DNA from: Verrucomicrobiaceae bacterium
GTDB taxonomy: Bacteria > Verrucomicrobiota > Verrucomicrobiia > Verrucomicrobiales > Verrucomicrobiaceae
Direction of reading: 5' to 3'
NCBI GenBank assembly: GCA_947458455.1
Contig: CANGYJ010000001.1
Span: 124,001-188,000, forward strand
Length of the DNA: 64,000 nt
Both the position numbers and the translations under genes were made by a program. Positions 53,718 through 62,186 of the stretch are shown here, one piece after another. The notes below the pieces were generated by a model that did no database searches, had not been told where the DNA came from, and saw only the letters and a program-made list of their open reading frames with translations. The first letter of the stretch is position 1, and the number at the start of each line of letters is the position of its first letter.

Positions 53718-54344
53718 TTAGGCAGAGGCGGCGAGCACCTTCACCGCATGGCGCAGCAGGGTGAGGCCGGCCTCTTGGCTTTTTTCTGGGTGAAACTGCA
53801 CCGCGATGAGATTCTTCTGAGCGATCCCACTGATGAAGCTCGTGCCGTAGTCCGTGCGGCAGAGCGCCAGCGATTCATCCTGCACCTCGGGGTAATAGGA
53901 ATGCACAAAATAGACGTGGGTGGGGTTTGGCAGGCCTTCCCAGATGGCAGCGTGCTCAGGAGCCCACTGCGCCACGTTCCAGCCCATGTGAGGAATTTTG
54001 AGGCCGCTGGCCGGATCAAACTTTCGCACGATACCCTTCGCGACTGCGAGACCTTCCACGCCGGGAGATTCCTCGCTGCTTTCAAACAGCAATTGATAAC
54101 CCAAACAGATGCCGAAGTAGGGTTTGCCCGCTGCCAGCCAGTCCTTGAGAGGCTGCCAAAGGCCGCGTACCTTCAAAATACGCACCGAATCCCCGAAGGC
54201 ACCCTGGCCGGGGAAAACGAGCACATCGATGCCATCGAAATCAGCTGGCCCCGTGACGAGCTCCGCGTGAGTTTCGATGGCCGCAAAAGCATTTAGCACG
54301 CTGCGCAGATTCCCCGCGCCGTAATCAAGCACTCCCAGTTTCAT
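53718..54344 (-). CDS. hisH: Imidazole glycerol phosphate synthase, glutaminase subunit HisH
   Basis: 208 residues, a class I glutamine amidotransferase. The nucleophile C80 is in FGICLGYQLLFE; the His-Glu pair is in VQFHPEKSQ near the C-terminus. With HisF it forms imidazole glycerol phosphate from PRFAR and glutamine-derived ammonia. It begins 2 bases after the hisB stop codon; hisF is not in the window. Confidence 0.96.
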   Translation of the reverse strand: MKLGVLDYGAGNLRSVLNAFAAIETHAELVTGPADFDGIDVLVFPGQGAFGDSVRILKVRGLWQPLKDWLAAGKPYFGICLGYQLLFESSEESPGVEGLAVAKGIVRKFDPASGLKIPHMGWNVAQWAPEHAAIWEGLPNPTHVYFVHSYYPEVQDESLALCRTDYGTSFISGIAQKNLIAVQFHPEKSQEAGLTLLRHAVKVLAASA

Positions 54345-54346
54345 CG

Positions 54347-54949
54347 TTAGAGAACGTCCTTCGTGCTGGGGATGCCGGTGACGCGTGGATCGAGACGTGT
54401 GGCGGCGTCCAGAGCACGGGCGAGACCTTTGAAAATAGCCTCCGCCATGTGATGCGCATCGCGACCGCGACGAATTTCCACATGCAAAGTCGCCAGCAAG
54501 CTGGAGGAGAAGGCGCGGAGGAATTCCTCCACGAGTTGGTAGCTGAAGCGGTTCACGCCGCCGATGGCCTCCACGCGTTCAGGAGCGTGGTAGCTCAAGA
54601 ATGAGCGTCCACTGAGGTCGAGAGCCACCTCTGCGAGCGTTTCATCCATGGGCAGAAGGAAAAAGCCGTAGCGGGTGATGCCTGCCTTGTTCCCCAGCGC
54701 CTCGCGGAAGCACTGGCCCAGCACGATGCCCGCATCCTCCACGGTATGGTGGTAATCCACCGCGATGTCGCCCACCGCTTTCACATTGAGGTCAAACAGC
54801 CCATGCTTCGTAAAAAGCGTGAGCATGTGGTCGAAAAAGGGGATGCCGGTGTCGATCTGCGCCTTGCCGGAGCCATCGACGTTTAATTCGATGGCGATGT
54901 CCGTCTCGGCGGTCCTGCGGTGGATCTTGGCGGTGCGTTCTTGGCTCAT
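54347..54949 (-). CDS. hisB: Imidazoleglycerol-phosphate dehydratase HisB
   Basis: 200 residues with the twin manganese-binding motifs: [17 protein letters not shown] and [15 protein letters not shown], repeated later as [19 protein letters not shown]. This is the monofunctional dehydratase without a phosphatase domain, consistent with a separate PHP-type phosphatase at 51691. The start at 54949 ([11 protein letters not shown]) is preferred to an ATG six codons upstream. Confidence 0.96.
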   Translation of the reverse strand: MSQERTAKIHRRTAETDIAIELNVDGSGKAQIDTGIPFFDHMLTLFTKHGLFDLNVKAVGDIAVDYHHTVEDAGIVLGQCFREALGNKAGITRYGFFLLPMDETLAEVALDLSGRSFLSYHAPERVEAIGGVNRFSYQLVEEFLRAFSSSLLATLHVEIRRGRDAHHMAEAIFKGLARALDAATRLDPRVTGIPSTKDVL

Positions 54950-55103
54950 GAGCGGGCGAACAAACACTCACATCGTGCCTCCGACAACCTTCTTCTGCCC
55001 GGTCTGGCCCCTGCTCGGTGTTTTGGAAGCTTCTTGTTTTGGAATGATCTTCCGGCTTGCACGCCGGTGAATCGCGTGTACATACGCGGCCCTTCAGCGG
55101 AAT

Positions 55104-55178
55104 GCGCAGGTAGCTCAGCGGTAGAGCAGTTGGCTTTTAACCAATTGGTCGAGGGTTCGATCCCCTCCCTGCGTACCA
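55104..55178 (+). tRNA. tRNA-Lys (anticodon UUU), CCA encoded
   Basis: Acceptor GCGCAGG pairs with CCTGCGT (one G-U), the D arm is GCTCAGCGGTAGAGC, the anticodon loop CTTTTAA (55134-55140) gives UUU, and the T arm is GAGGG-TTCGATC-CCCTC. ACCA follows directly. The fold is complete. It lies between hisB (minus) and a minus-strand methyltransferase. Confidence 0.96.
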
Positions 55179-55228
55179 TTTTCACTCACGAAACGAGGAG
55201 TGATAAGGAAGGTCACAACAGCCTCCCC

Positions 55229-55969
55229 TTAGAGGGTCTTCACGGCCTTGGCGATGATCGTGCGGCCCACCAGCATTTCATAGCTGTTCATGGCGCTGAC
55301 GAGCGGCTCATTGGCCTCATCGAGCGTCTTGTAGCGCACCCGTTCACGACGCATGGCGAGGAAACCGAAGAACTTGATGAGCGGAAAGAGAAACAAGAGC
55401 TTGGGCAGCGAGGAACGCTGCACACGGTCGATGTGCGGGCTGGCAGAGGGGAAACCTGCATCGAGCAAGGCATGCGCCACATAGAACCACGACACGGGAT
55501 TGATGTGGCCGCCGGTCGAATAGAGGGCGCTGTGCTTCACTGGAAGCGGGCCGAAGAGGTTCCAGAATCCGAACCACAGGAAACGCAGGCGCGAATTGAG
55601 GTTCAGGATGTTCGGTGTGCTCAGGATGCACACGCCGCCGGGCTTCAGCACTCGATGAATCTCCCGCACCACTTGGCGGAAGTCCTCCAGATGCTCGATC
55701 ACCTCTGTGGCGGTCACGACATCGAAGGTGGCATCGGGATAGGGCAGGGGCTCGTGATTCAGATTGGCGATGTCCACCCTCTGGCCGGGGATTTGCATGA
55801 GCGTATCGGTGTAGTCACAGGCGCACGATTTGACACCGAGTTTGGATTTCACCTTCGCGATGAGCGAGCCGCGGCCGGCACCGATGTCCAGATACATCCC
55901 CCACGATCCGTGGGAGGGTTCGGCGAGAAGAAGTTCGATGACTTTTTTGTGGATACCGTCAATGCTCAT
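55229..55969 (-). CDS. Class I SAM-dependent methyltransferase
   Basis: 246 residues. The SAM loop is LDIGAGRGSLIAKV near residues 27-40; ATEVIEHLEDFRQVVREI and LKPGGVCILSTPN are methyltransferase type 11 marks. The C-terminal half includes hydrophobic segments (LPKLLFLFPLIKFFGFL), so membrane or lipid substrates are possible. The start at 55969 is used; a longer frame to 56008 enters sequence without coding support. Substrate not predictable. Confidence 0.85.
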   Translation of the reverse strand: MSIDGIHKKVIELLLAEPSHGSWGMYLDIGAGRGSLIAKVKSKLGVKSCACDYTDTLMQIPGQRVDIANLNHEPLPYPDATFDVVTATEVIEHLEDFRQVVREIHRVLKPGGVCILSTPNILNLNSRLRFLWFGFWNLFGPLPVKHSALYSTGGHINPVSWFYVAHALLDAGFPSASPHIDRVQRSSLPKLLFLFPLIKFFGFLAMRRERVRYKTLDEANEPLVSAMNSYEMLVGRTIIAKAVKTL

Positions 55970-56105
55970 GCAGGCGGCGTGCTTATCGAATGCCTGCCAC
56001 CGGGGCAACCCTTTTTCTCTTCACAGATCGTTGGGAAGCGGAATTCCCGGCTTGAAGCGTCTCCCAACGCGGGCTTTAGCTGAATGCCCGCCTTCACAAA
56101 CACTC

Positions 56106-57104
56106 ATGGAAGATCTCTTCGGCCATCGCATCTCGTATTTACGCGTCTCCGTCACGGATCGCTGCAACGAGCGCTGCCGTTACTGCATGCCGGAGGAGGA
56201 GCAGGCCTGGTTTGCGAAGGACGAAACGCTGACTTACGAGGAAATGGTCCGCGTGGTGCGTGTTGGCACGACGCTGGGCATCAAGCGCATCCGCGTGACC
56301 GGGGGTGAGCCGCTGACGCGTCCGGGGATCGCGGATTTTTGCGGTGAACTCACGAAAATCCCCGGCATCGAAGGGGTCGGCATCTCCACCAATGGCACCC
56401 TACTCGCCAAAATGGATCACGGCCTCACACTGGCGGAAAAACTCGTCCGCGCCGGAGTCCGCACGGCCAATGTCTCGCTCGATTCGCTCGACCGGGAAGC
56501 TTACCAGCGCACCACCAGCCGCGATCTGCTCCCGCGTGTGCTGGAAGGCATCGACGCGGCTATCGACGCGGGTTTTGAATCCATCCGGCTGAACTGCGTG
56601 CTCATGAAAAACCAGACCGAGCGTGAGCTGCCCGCCCTCGTCGAGTATGCGGCGAAAAAGAACGCGCTGCTGCGCTTCATCGAGCTGATGCCCGTGAGCA
56701 CGCAGGAGGTGCTCAGCGAGGACAATTTCCTGCCCGTGGCCATCGCGAAGCGACTCGTCGAGCAGACCACCGGCCCGCTCATCGAGGAACCCGATTTCAA
56801 AACGAACGGCCCTGCTTTGTATCATCGCGTGTCGGCCACTGGCCAGCGCATTGGCTTCATCGGCGCGATGACGAATCTGCACTTCTGCGAGAGTTGCAAC
56901 AAGCTCCGCCTCACCTCCGATGGCAAGCTGCGCCCCTGCCTGGGCAGCTATCTCGAATTCGATCTCCGCGCCGTCCTGCGTGCCGGATGCAGCGATGCGG
57001 AACTGGCGGACTTCTTCCGAAGTGTCGTCGCCCGCAAGCCGAAGGAGCACGACTTCCGCCACAACTACCAGCCCAACCGTCGCATGATCGCCATTGGAGG
57101 TTAA
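56106..57104 (+). CDS. moaA: GTP 3',8-cyclase MoaA
   Basis: 332 residues. The radical-SAM cluster C20-x3-C24-x2-C27 (CNERCRYC), the [10 protein letters not shown] segment, and the C-terminal cluster [21 protein letters not shown], plus the GG terminus needed for activation, identify MoaA. It starts molybdenum cofactor synthesis by converting GTP to 3',8-cH2GTP. moaC follows 4 bases downstream. Frame extends upstream to 55830, but the motifs place the start at 56106. Confidence 0.97.
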   Translation: MEDLFGHRISYLRVSVTDRCNERCRYCMPEEEQAWFAKDETLTYEEMVRVVRVGTTLGIKRIRVTGGEPLTRPGIADFCGELTKIPGIEGVGISTNGTLLAKMDHGLTLAEKLVRAGVRTANVSLDSLDREAYQRTTSRDLLPRVLEGIDAAIDAGFESIRLNCVLMKNQTERELPALVEYAAKKNALLRFIELMPVSTQEVLSEDNFLPVAIAKRLVEQTTGPLIEEPDFKTNGPALYHRVSATGQRIGFIGAMTNLHFCESCNKLRLTSDGKLRPCLGSYLEFDLRAVLRAGCSDAELADFFRSVVARKPKEHDFRHNYQPNRRMIAIGG

Positions 57105-57108
57105 TGCC

Positions 57109-57567
57109 ATGCCACGCAAGCTCACCCATCTCGACAGCCAAGGCCAGGCCTCCATGGTCGATATCTCCGCCAAGCCAGCCGTGCGCCGTGAGGCCGTGGC
57201 GACGGGTAAAATCGTGCTGCAACCTGCCACGATCCGCCTCATCCGAGAAAACGGCCTCAAGAAGGGCGATGTGCTCTGCGTCGCCCGCATTGCCGGCATC
57301 CAGGCGGCGAAGCAAACACAGCTCCTCATCCCGCTCTGCCATCAAATTCCGCTCGCCAAGGTGCAGGTGGATTTTGACGTGCAGGCCAAAGCCATTCGCA
57401 TCACCGCCACCGCCCTCACCACCGCGCCTACGGGCGTCGAGATGGAGGCCCTCACCGCCGTCAGCATCGCCGCGCTGACCATCTACGACATGTGCAAGGC
57501 CGTGGACAAGACGATGCGCGTCGAAGGTATCAAGTTGCTGCGGAAAACGAAGGGCACTGCGTCGTGA
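57109..57567 (+). CDS. moaC: Cyclic pyranopterin monophosphate synthase MoaC
   Basis: 152 residues. [18 protein letters not shown] and [23 protein letters not shown] with its catalytic Lys are the active-site segments; the usual LCHPIPL reads LCHQIPL here. A GGAGG ribosome site lies 9 bases before the ATG, inside the 3' end of moaA, showing coupled expression. It converts the MoaA product to cPMP. Confidence 0.96.
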   Translation: MPRKLTHLDSQGQASMVDISAKPAVRREAVATGKIVLQPATIRLIRENGLKKGDVLCVARIAGIQAAKQTQLLIPLCHQIPLAKVQVDFDVQAKAIRITATALTTAPTGVEMEALTAVSIAALTIYDMCKAVDKTMRVEGIKLLRKTKGTAS

Positions 57568-57576
57568 CGGGCGAGC

Positions 57577-57608
57577 TGGAGTGATGGAGTGATGGAGTGA
57601 TGGAGTGA
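57577..57608. repeat. 8-bp tandem repeat (TGGAGTGA)x4
   Basis: Four exact copies directly after moaC, followed at 57620-57650 by a CCACTCCACTACTCCCTCACTCCACC run that is roughly complementary, so the RNA could fold as a terminator between the convergent moaC and M20 genes. Confidence 0.8.
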
Positions 57609-57633
57609 TGGAAATCTAAGGCCCACCACTCCA

Positions 57634-58848
57634 CTACTCCCTCACTCCACCTCCGAGCATACTCTCCAACGCCAGCACATTCATGACTGCCTTTGGCACC
57701 AGCGAGGACGTTTCCAGGTATTCCGGCAGCTTCGAGCCATCCGCGCTGCGTTCGGAGCAATGCGCATTCGCTCCCCATGGCCCCAAACCATCCAGCGTGG
57801 GGCCGAGATGCCAGAGGTGATTCGCATCGCTCAGGCCTCCGCGAGGCACCGAGATGGCGGTGAGGCCGATTTCAGCTGCGGCGGCCTGCCAGTGCTTGAA
57901 CATCGTCTCCACCTCATCACCGCCCGGCCAGGGTGAGGTATGTCCGCTGCGTTCCGCTTTGAGGGTGGCTCCATTTGCCGCTTGACCGCTCAGGCTGGCA
58001 AAAAACGCATCCGCCGCCGCCAGCGCTGCCGGCGTCACTGCGCGGCATTCCCATTCGGCCATCGCTTCATGCGGCACGCGGTTCACCACCGTGCCACCGC
58101 CGATGTGGCCGATGTTCACGGTGCGTTCCTCCGCCGCGTTCGTCCATGCGGCGATGGATGGCAGCGCCAAAGCCAGCGCATCAATGGCATTGATGCCCGC
58201 ACCATGCTGCGAGCCCGCATGCGCCGCCCTGCCTTCTACACTTAGCTTCCAGGTGCTGCGACCTTTGCGCGAGCTGACGAGGTGCCAGCCACGCACATCC
58301 ACCGGGCCGCCTTCGAAGACTAGAATGGCCTTCGCCTTCCCACCGCAGCGTGTCGCCGTCTGCTCGGCAAAATCCGCGCCTGTGATCTCTTCCGCCGCGT
58401 TCGAGGCGATCAGCCAATGCGTGCGATCAAACACCTCCGGCCTCTTTTCCTTCAGCAGGCGCAGGATCATCCAAATGAGAAGCGTGCCGCCTTTGTTGTC
58501 GATCACGCCGGGGCCGTAGATGCGACCTTCGGCAGGTCGCTCATCCCATTTGAAGTCGTTTTTGATCTCCTCCTCAGCGGGAAACACCGTGTCCGAGTGC
58601 GTCACCAGCACCACCGGATCACCGCCAGCGCCGCGACGACGCAGAAACGCATGGTTGCCCGTTCCTTCGGTGGCACACGGCGAGAATTCCGCCTCGAAAC
58701 CCAGCTCCGCAAACATCTCCGCCGTCTTTTCGGCCACGAGATTCACCCCTGCGGCATTCGCGGTGAAGCTATTGATCTCCACTAGGCCGCGCAGCAGGCG
58801 CAAAGCTTCGGCAAGATGGTTTTCGGCAGAGGTGGTGAGTACATCCAT
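57634..58848 (-). CDS. M20-family metallopeptidase (carboxypeptidase G2-like)
   Basis: 404 residues. VLVTHSDTVFP and GPGVIDNKGGTLLIWMILRLL carry the first zinc ligands; SNAAEEITGADF has the catalytic Glu; a dimerisation insert (about 185-295) follows and GGLSDANHLWHLGP ends the site. No signal peptide, so probably cytoplasmic, cleaving C-terminal amino acids, dipeptides or acyl-amino acids. It converges with moaC and is divergent from the heme/dehydrogenase pair. Confidence 0.9.
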   Translation of the reverse strand: MDVLTTSAENHLAEALRLLRGLVEINSFTANAAGVNLVAEKTAEMFAELGFEAEFSPCATEGTGNHAFLRRRGAGGDPVVLVTHSDTVFPAEEEIKNDFKWDERPAEGRIYGPGVIDNKGGTLLIWMILRLLKEKRPEVFDRTHWLIASNAAEEITGADFAEQTATRCGGKAKAILVFEGGPVDVRGWHLVSSRKGRSTWKLSVEGRAAHAGSQHGAGINAIDALALALPSIAAWTNAAEERTVNIGHIGGGTVVNRVPHEAMAEWECRAVTPAALAAADAFFASLSGQAANGATLKAERSGHTSPWPGGDEVETMFKHWQAAAAEIGLTAISVPRGGLSDANHLWHLGPTLDGLGPWGANAHCSERSADGSKLPEYLETSSLVPKAVMNVLALESMLGGGVRE

Positions 58849-58926
58849 GCCGCCATCTCAGCGAAAACGGCCTGGCAGACAAGGCGCAGCTTGCGTTTGC
58901 ATGCTTCCGGGACTTTTCCTTGCCGC

Positions 58927-59088
58927 ATGTCCAGTCCCGGCAGCATCCGACTTTTCACCGCCCTCCTGCTGGGCGTCGTGGTCTGGCACTGGTGGCATCA
59001 CCCAAGTGCCCCGCTGCCTTCTACCAAGAGCGCCGCTCCTGCCGAAGCCTCGCCAGCCAAGGAGAAAAGCCTCTTCCCAGACGAATGA
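58927..59088 (+). CDS. Small membrane protein coupled to the heme/dehydrogenase gene
   Basis: 53 residues: one transmembrane helix (IRLFTALLLGVVVWHWW, about 7-23) followed by an Ala/Pro/Ser/Lys tail ending in LFPDE. Its TGA overlaps the ATG at 59085 (ATGA), giving the link to the large downstream protein. Unknown function; an assembly or anchoring role for the partner is inferred only from coupling. Confidence 0.6.
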   Translation: MSSPGSIRLFTALLLGVVVWHWWHHPSAPLPSTKSAAPAEASPAKEKSLFPDE

Positions 59089-62000
59089 CAGGAAAGTACC
59101 TCTTCACCGCACAAGGCCGCCGCCGTCTTCTTCGTATTGTCACCATGCTCCGCGTTCCTTTTGTCCTTTTCGTCCTTTCCGCTTCTGCCTTCCCTCAAAC
59201 CGGCCCCGCCGGCAACGAAGCGGTCAAAAAGATCATGGAGACACGCCCAGGCCGCGGTGTGATGCGTGACGACACACCACCCACGCCCGCGGCGGAGGCG
59301 GTGAAGAAATTCAAACTGCGCAGCGATGTCGCCATCGACCTCATGGCGTCCGAACCGGTCGTCGAGCAGCCGCTTTATGTGAGCTGGGACAGCAAAGGCC
59401 GCATGTGGGTCACCATGTATCGCCAATACCAGTTTCCCGCCGGATTGAAGATCGTCAGCTACGACCAGCACCTCCGCGCGAAGTTCGACAAAGTGCCGTT
59501 GCCGCCACCTCGTGGCGAAAAAGGCGCGGACAAGATCACCGTCTTCGAAGACACCGATGGCGACGGCTTTTACGACAAGCACGAGGACGTCATCACCGGC
59601 CTGAACATCGCCAGCGCCGCGCTGCATGGCATGGGCCGCATCTGGGTGCTGAATCCGCCTTACCTCCTGAGCTATCCCGATGCCGACTTTGATGCCAAAC
59701 CGGATGGCGATCCCGAGGTCGAGCTCAGCGGCTTCGGCCTCGAAGACACCCACAGCGTCGCCACCAGCCTGCAATGGGGCATGGACGGCTGGCTTTACGG
59801 CGCGAACGGCAGCACCACCACCGGCAACGTCAGCAGCGCCAACACCAAGAACGTGAAATGGGAAGGCCAGTGCATCTGGCGCTACCATCCGAAGAAGAAG
59901 AGCTTCGAAATTTACGCCGAAGGTGGGGGCAACACCTTCAGCCTCGACTTCGACAGCAAAGGCCGCCTCTTCTCCGGCACGAACGGCGCCACACGCGGCA
60001 TGCATTACGAGCAGGGCAGCTACGGCATCAAAGGCTGGGGCAAACACGGCCCGCTCACCAATCCGTATGCCTTCGGCTGGTTCGAGCACATGCGGCATGA
60101 GGGCGATAACAAACGCTTCCCCCAAGCCTTCACCATTTATGAAGGCGGCCTGCTCGGCAGCGCCTACGAGGGAAAAATCATCGCCCCGAACGCCCTGCAC
60201 AACCTCGTCTATGTCAGCGAGCGCCTCCCCGACGGCTCCACCTTCCGCACCAAGGATGAAGAGCAACTCATCACCACCCCCGACCGCTGGTTCCGCCCCG
60301 TCTGGGCCGGCGTCGGCCCCGACGGCGGCTTCTACATGGCCGACTGGTATGATACGCGCCTCAGCCACGTCAGCCCCGTCGATGACTGGCACAAAACCAG
60401 CGGCCGCATCTACCGCGTGCGTCCCGCGAGTGGTGAGCCGAAGATGAAACCCTTCGATTTGAGCAAGGCGAGTGGTGAGGAGCTTCTCGGGTATTTGAGC
60501 CACGCGAATGAGTGGTTCCGCAAACAAGCCGTTCTCGAAATCGGCTGGCGAAACCTCCAAGACCTCGCCCCCAAGCTCGCTCAGTCACCAACGTCAATCG
60601 AGTCAATCTGGTCACTCGATGCGCTCGGTGCCGTCAAAGAGCTGCCCACCACCTCAAGCGATCCTTACATCCGTCGCTGGGCTTGGAGGATGGCTGGAGA
60701 GAAGCAAATCCTGCCACCTCTCGGCGAAGAAAAGAATCTGGAAGTCTGTGCTCAAATCCTTGCCTCAGCAAAGAAACTGCCGAATGCAGGCGCTCTCGCT
60801 CTTCTGCGAGCTGGCGGCATTGAAGACGAAAGCGGCCACCTTCCGCTCCTCGCGTGGTGGGCGCTCGAATCGAAAGCTGAAAAAGAGCGCGAAGCCGTCT
60901 TCACCTACCTCAAAGCCGACCCCGCCTTTCTTGCCACCAAACTCTTTCGCGACCATCTCGCCGAAAAGCTCGCCAAACGTTATGCGCTGGCCGGTGGCGA
61001 AGAAAACCTCAACTCCTGCGCCGATCTGCTCGCACTCACCAACGACGAAGCCCTGCGCGGCAAATTCATCGCGGGCATCGCCTCCGCCTTTGAAGGCGCG
61101 GAGATGCCCAAACTGCCGGATTCGCTCACCAAGGCCCTCAACGACTACATGGCGAAGCAAAGCGGCGGTGACCTAACACTCGCGTTGCGCAGTGGAAACG
61201 CCGAAGCGCTCGCGAAGGCCCTCAAACTGCTTTCCGACACCAAAGCAACGAATACAGCCCGAATCGCCATAGCGAAGACGTTGGCCGAACTCGGCAAGCA
61301 AGAGGCCGTGATGCCCATGGTGCTGATTTTGAAGTCCAGCGCGGCTCCGAGCCTCAAACGCGGCATGTTGCAGGCCGCAGCCAAATTTGACGACAAACGC
61401 CTGCCTGAGGCCCTCCTGCTCGGTTGGGAAGGCCAAATCGCGGGCGACAAAGCCCTGCGCGAGGACGCCCTGCGCGTCATGGCCGGACGCAAAGAATGGG
61501 CCCAGGTGCTCGTGAACTTCGTCAACGAATGGAAAGTGCCTGCCAAGCATTTCACCATCGACATCGTCCGCCAGCTCAGCCTGCACAAGGACGCGGAGAT
61601 CGACGCGAGCATCGAAAAGCACTGGAAAGGCCTACTTGCCACCGGACCCACGCCGGAGAAGAAACGCGAAGCCGAGCGCATCAAAGCCGTGCTCAAAACC
61701 GGCCTCGGCGATGCCGAGAAGGGCAAACGGCAATTCACCGCCCGCTGCGCTGTCTGCCACAGCCTCTTCGGCGAAGGCGGCAAGATCGGTCCCGAGCTCA
61801 CCGGCTACGACCGCAGCAACGCCGACTTCTGGCTCGACAACCTCTTCACCCCCAGCCTCGAAATCCGCGAAGGCTTCGGCACCTACATCGTGAAAACCAA
61901 AGGCGGTCAGATGCTCACCGGCCTCATGGATGCCCAAGACGCCCAAGGCATCGTCCTCAAAGACCTCGCCGGCAACAAAACCGCCATCAAGCAGACCGAC

Positions 62001-62108
62001 ATCGAGAAACTCGAAGCCTCCCCCATTTCCCTCATGCCCGAAGGCATGACCGCGGGCATGAGCGACGCCGATTTGAAGGACTTCTTCGCGTATCTCATGC
62101 GGAAGTGA
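59085..62108 (+). CDS. PVC-type secreted dehydrogenase-like propeller with HEAT-like region and CxxCH heme domain
   Basis: 1007 residues. After a signal peptide (LRVPFVLFVLSASAFPQ) an N-terminal six-bladed propeller (about 65-475) resembles sugar or PQQ dehydrogenases (ITVFEDTDGDGFYDK, LQWGMDGWLYGANG). A helical, HEAT-like part (about 480-860) follows, then a cytochrome-type domain with CAVCHSLFGEGGKIGPELTGYDRSNADFWLDN (CxxCH near residue 888). Proteins of this make-up are frequent in planctomycetes and verrucomicrobia. Start at 59085 by ATGA coupling; an internal ATG at 59145 starts right before the signal core. Confidence 0.9.
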   Translation: MTGKYLFTAQGRRRLLRIVTMLRVPFVLFVLSASAFPQTGPAGNEAVKKIMETRPGRGVMRDDTPPTPAAEAVKKFKLRSDVAIDLMASEPVVEQPLYVSWDSKGRMWVTMYRQYQFPAGLKIVSYDQHLRAKFDKVPLPPPRGEKGADKITVFEDTDGDGFYDKHEDVITGLNIASAALHGMGRIWVLNPPYLLSYPDADFDAKPDGDPEVELSGFGLEDTHSVATSLQWGMDGWLYGANGSTTTGNVSSANTKNVKWEGQCIWRYHPKKKSFEIYAEGGGNTFSLDFDSKGRLFSGTNGATRGMHYEQGSYGIKGWGKHGPLTNPYAFGWFEHMRHEGDNKRFPQAFTIYEGGLLGSAYEGKIIAPNALHNLVYVSERLPDGSTFRTKDEEQLITTPDRWFRPVWAGVGPDGGFYMADWYDTRLSHVSPVDDWHKTSGRIYRVRPASGEPKMKPFDLSKASGEELLGYLSHANEWFRKQAVLEIGWRNLQDLAPKLAQSPTSIESIWSLDALGAVKELPTTSSDPYIRRWAWRMAGEKQILPPLGEEKNLEVCAQILASAKKLPNAGALALLRAGGIEDESGHLPLLAWWALESKAEKEREAVFTYLKADPAFLATKLFRDHLAEKLAKRYALAGGEENLNSCADLLALTNDEALRGKFIAGIASAFEGAEMPKLPDSLTKALNDYMAKQSGGDLTLALRSGNAEALAKALKLLSDTKATNTARIAIAKTLAELGKQEAVMPMVLILKSSAAPSLKRGMLQAAAKFDDKRLPEALLLGWEGQIAGDKALREDALRVMAGRKEWAQVLVNFVNEWKVPAKHFTIDIVRQLSLHKDAEIDASIEKHWKGLLATGPTPEKKREAERIKAVLKTGLGDAEKGKRQFTARCAVCHSLFGEGGKIGPELTGYDRSNADFWLDNLFTPSLEIREGFGTYIVKTKGGQMLTGLMDAQDAQGIVLKDLAGNKTAIKQTDIEKLEASPISLMPEGMTAGMSDADLKDFFAYLMRK

Positions 62109-62110
62109 CC

Positions 62111-62171
62111 AAGGAGAGGCACTCGCCAAGTGCCCCCACGCCATGCCGGGACTTGGCAAGTCCCGCTCCTT
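62111..62171. repeat. REP-like doublet of two hairpins
   Basis: Outer arms AAGGAG (62111-62116) and CTCCTT (62166-62171) enclose two hairpins: GGCACTCGCCAAGTGCC (62118-62134) and GGGACTTGGCAAGTCCC (62148-62164, perfect 7-bp stem). It lies directly between convergent gene ends and may end transcripts. Confidence 0.8.
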
Positions 62172-62186
62172 GAACGTCGCCGTTAC

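Noticed and set aside
57577-57608. CRISPR-like array at the 8-bp tandem
   Set aside because: Units are 8 bases without spacers and no cas genes exist in the window; a simple tandem repeat.
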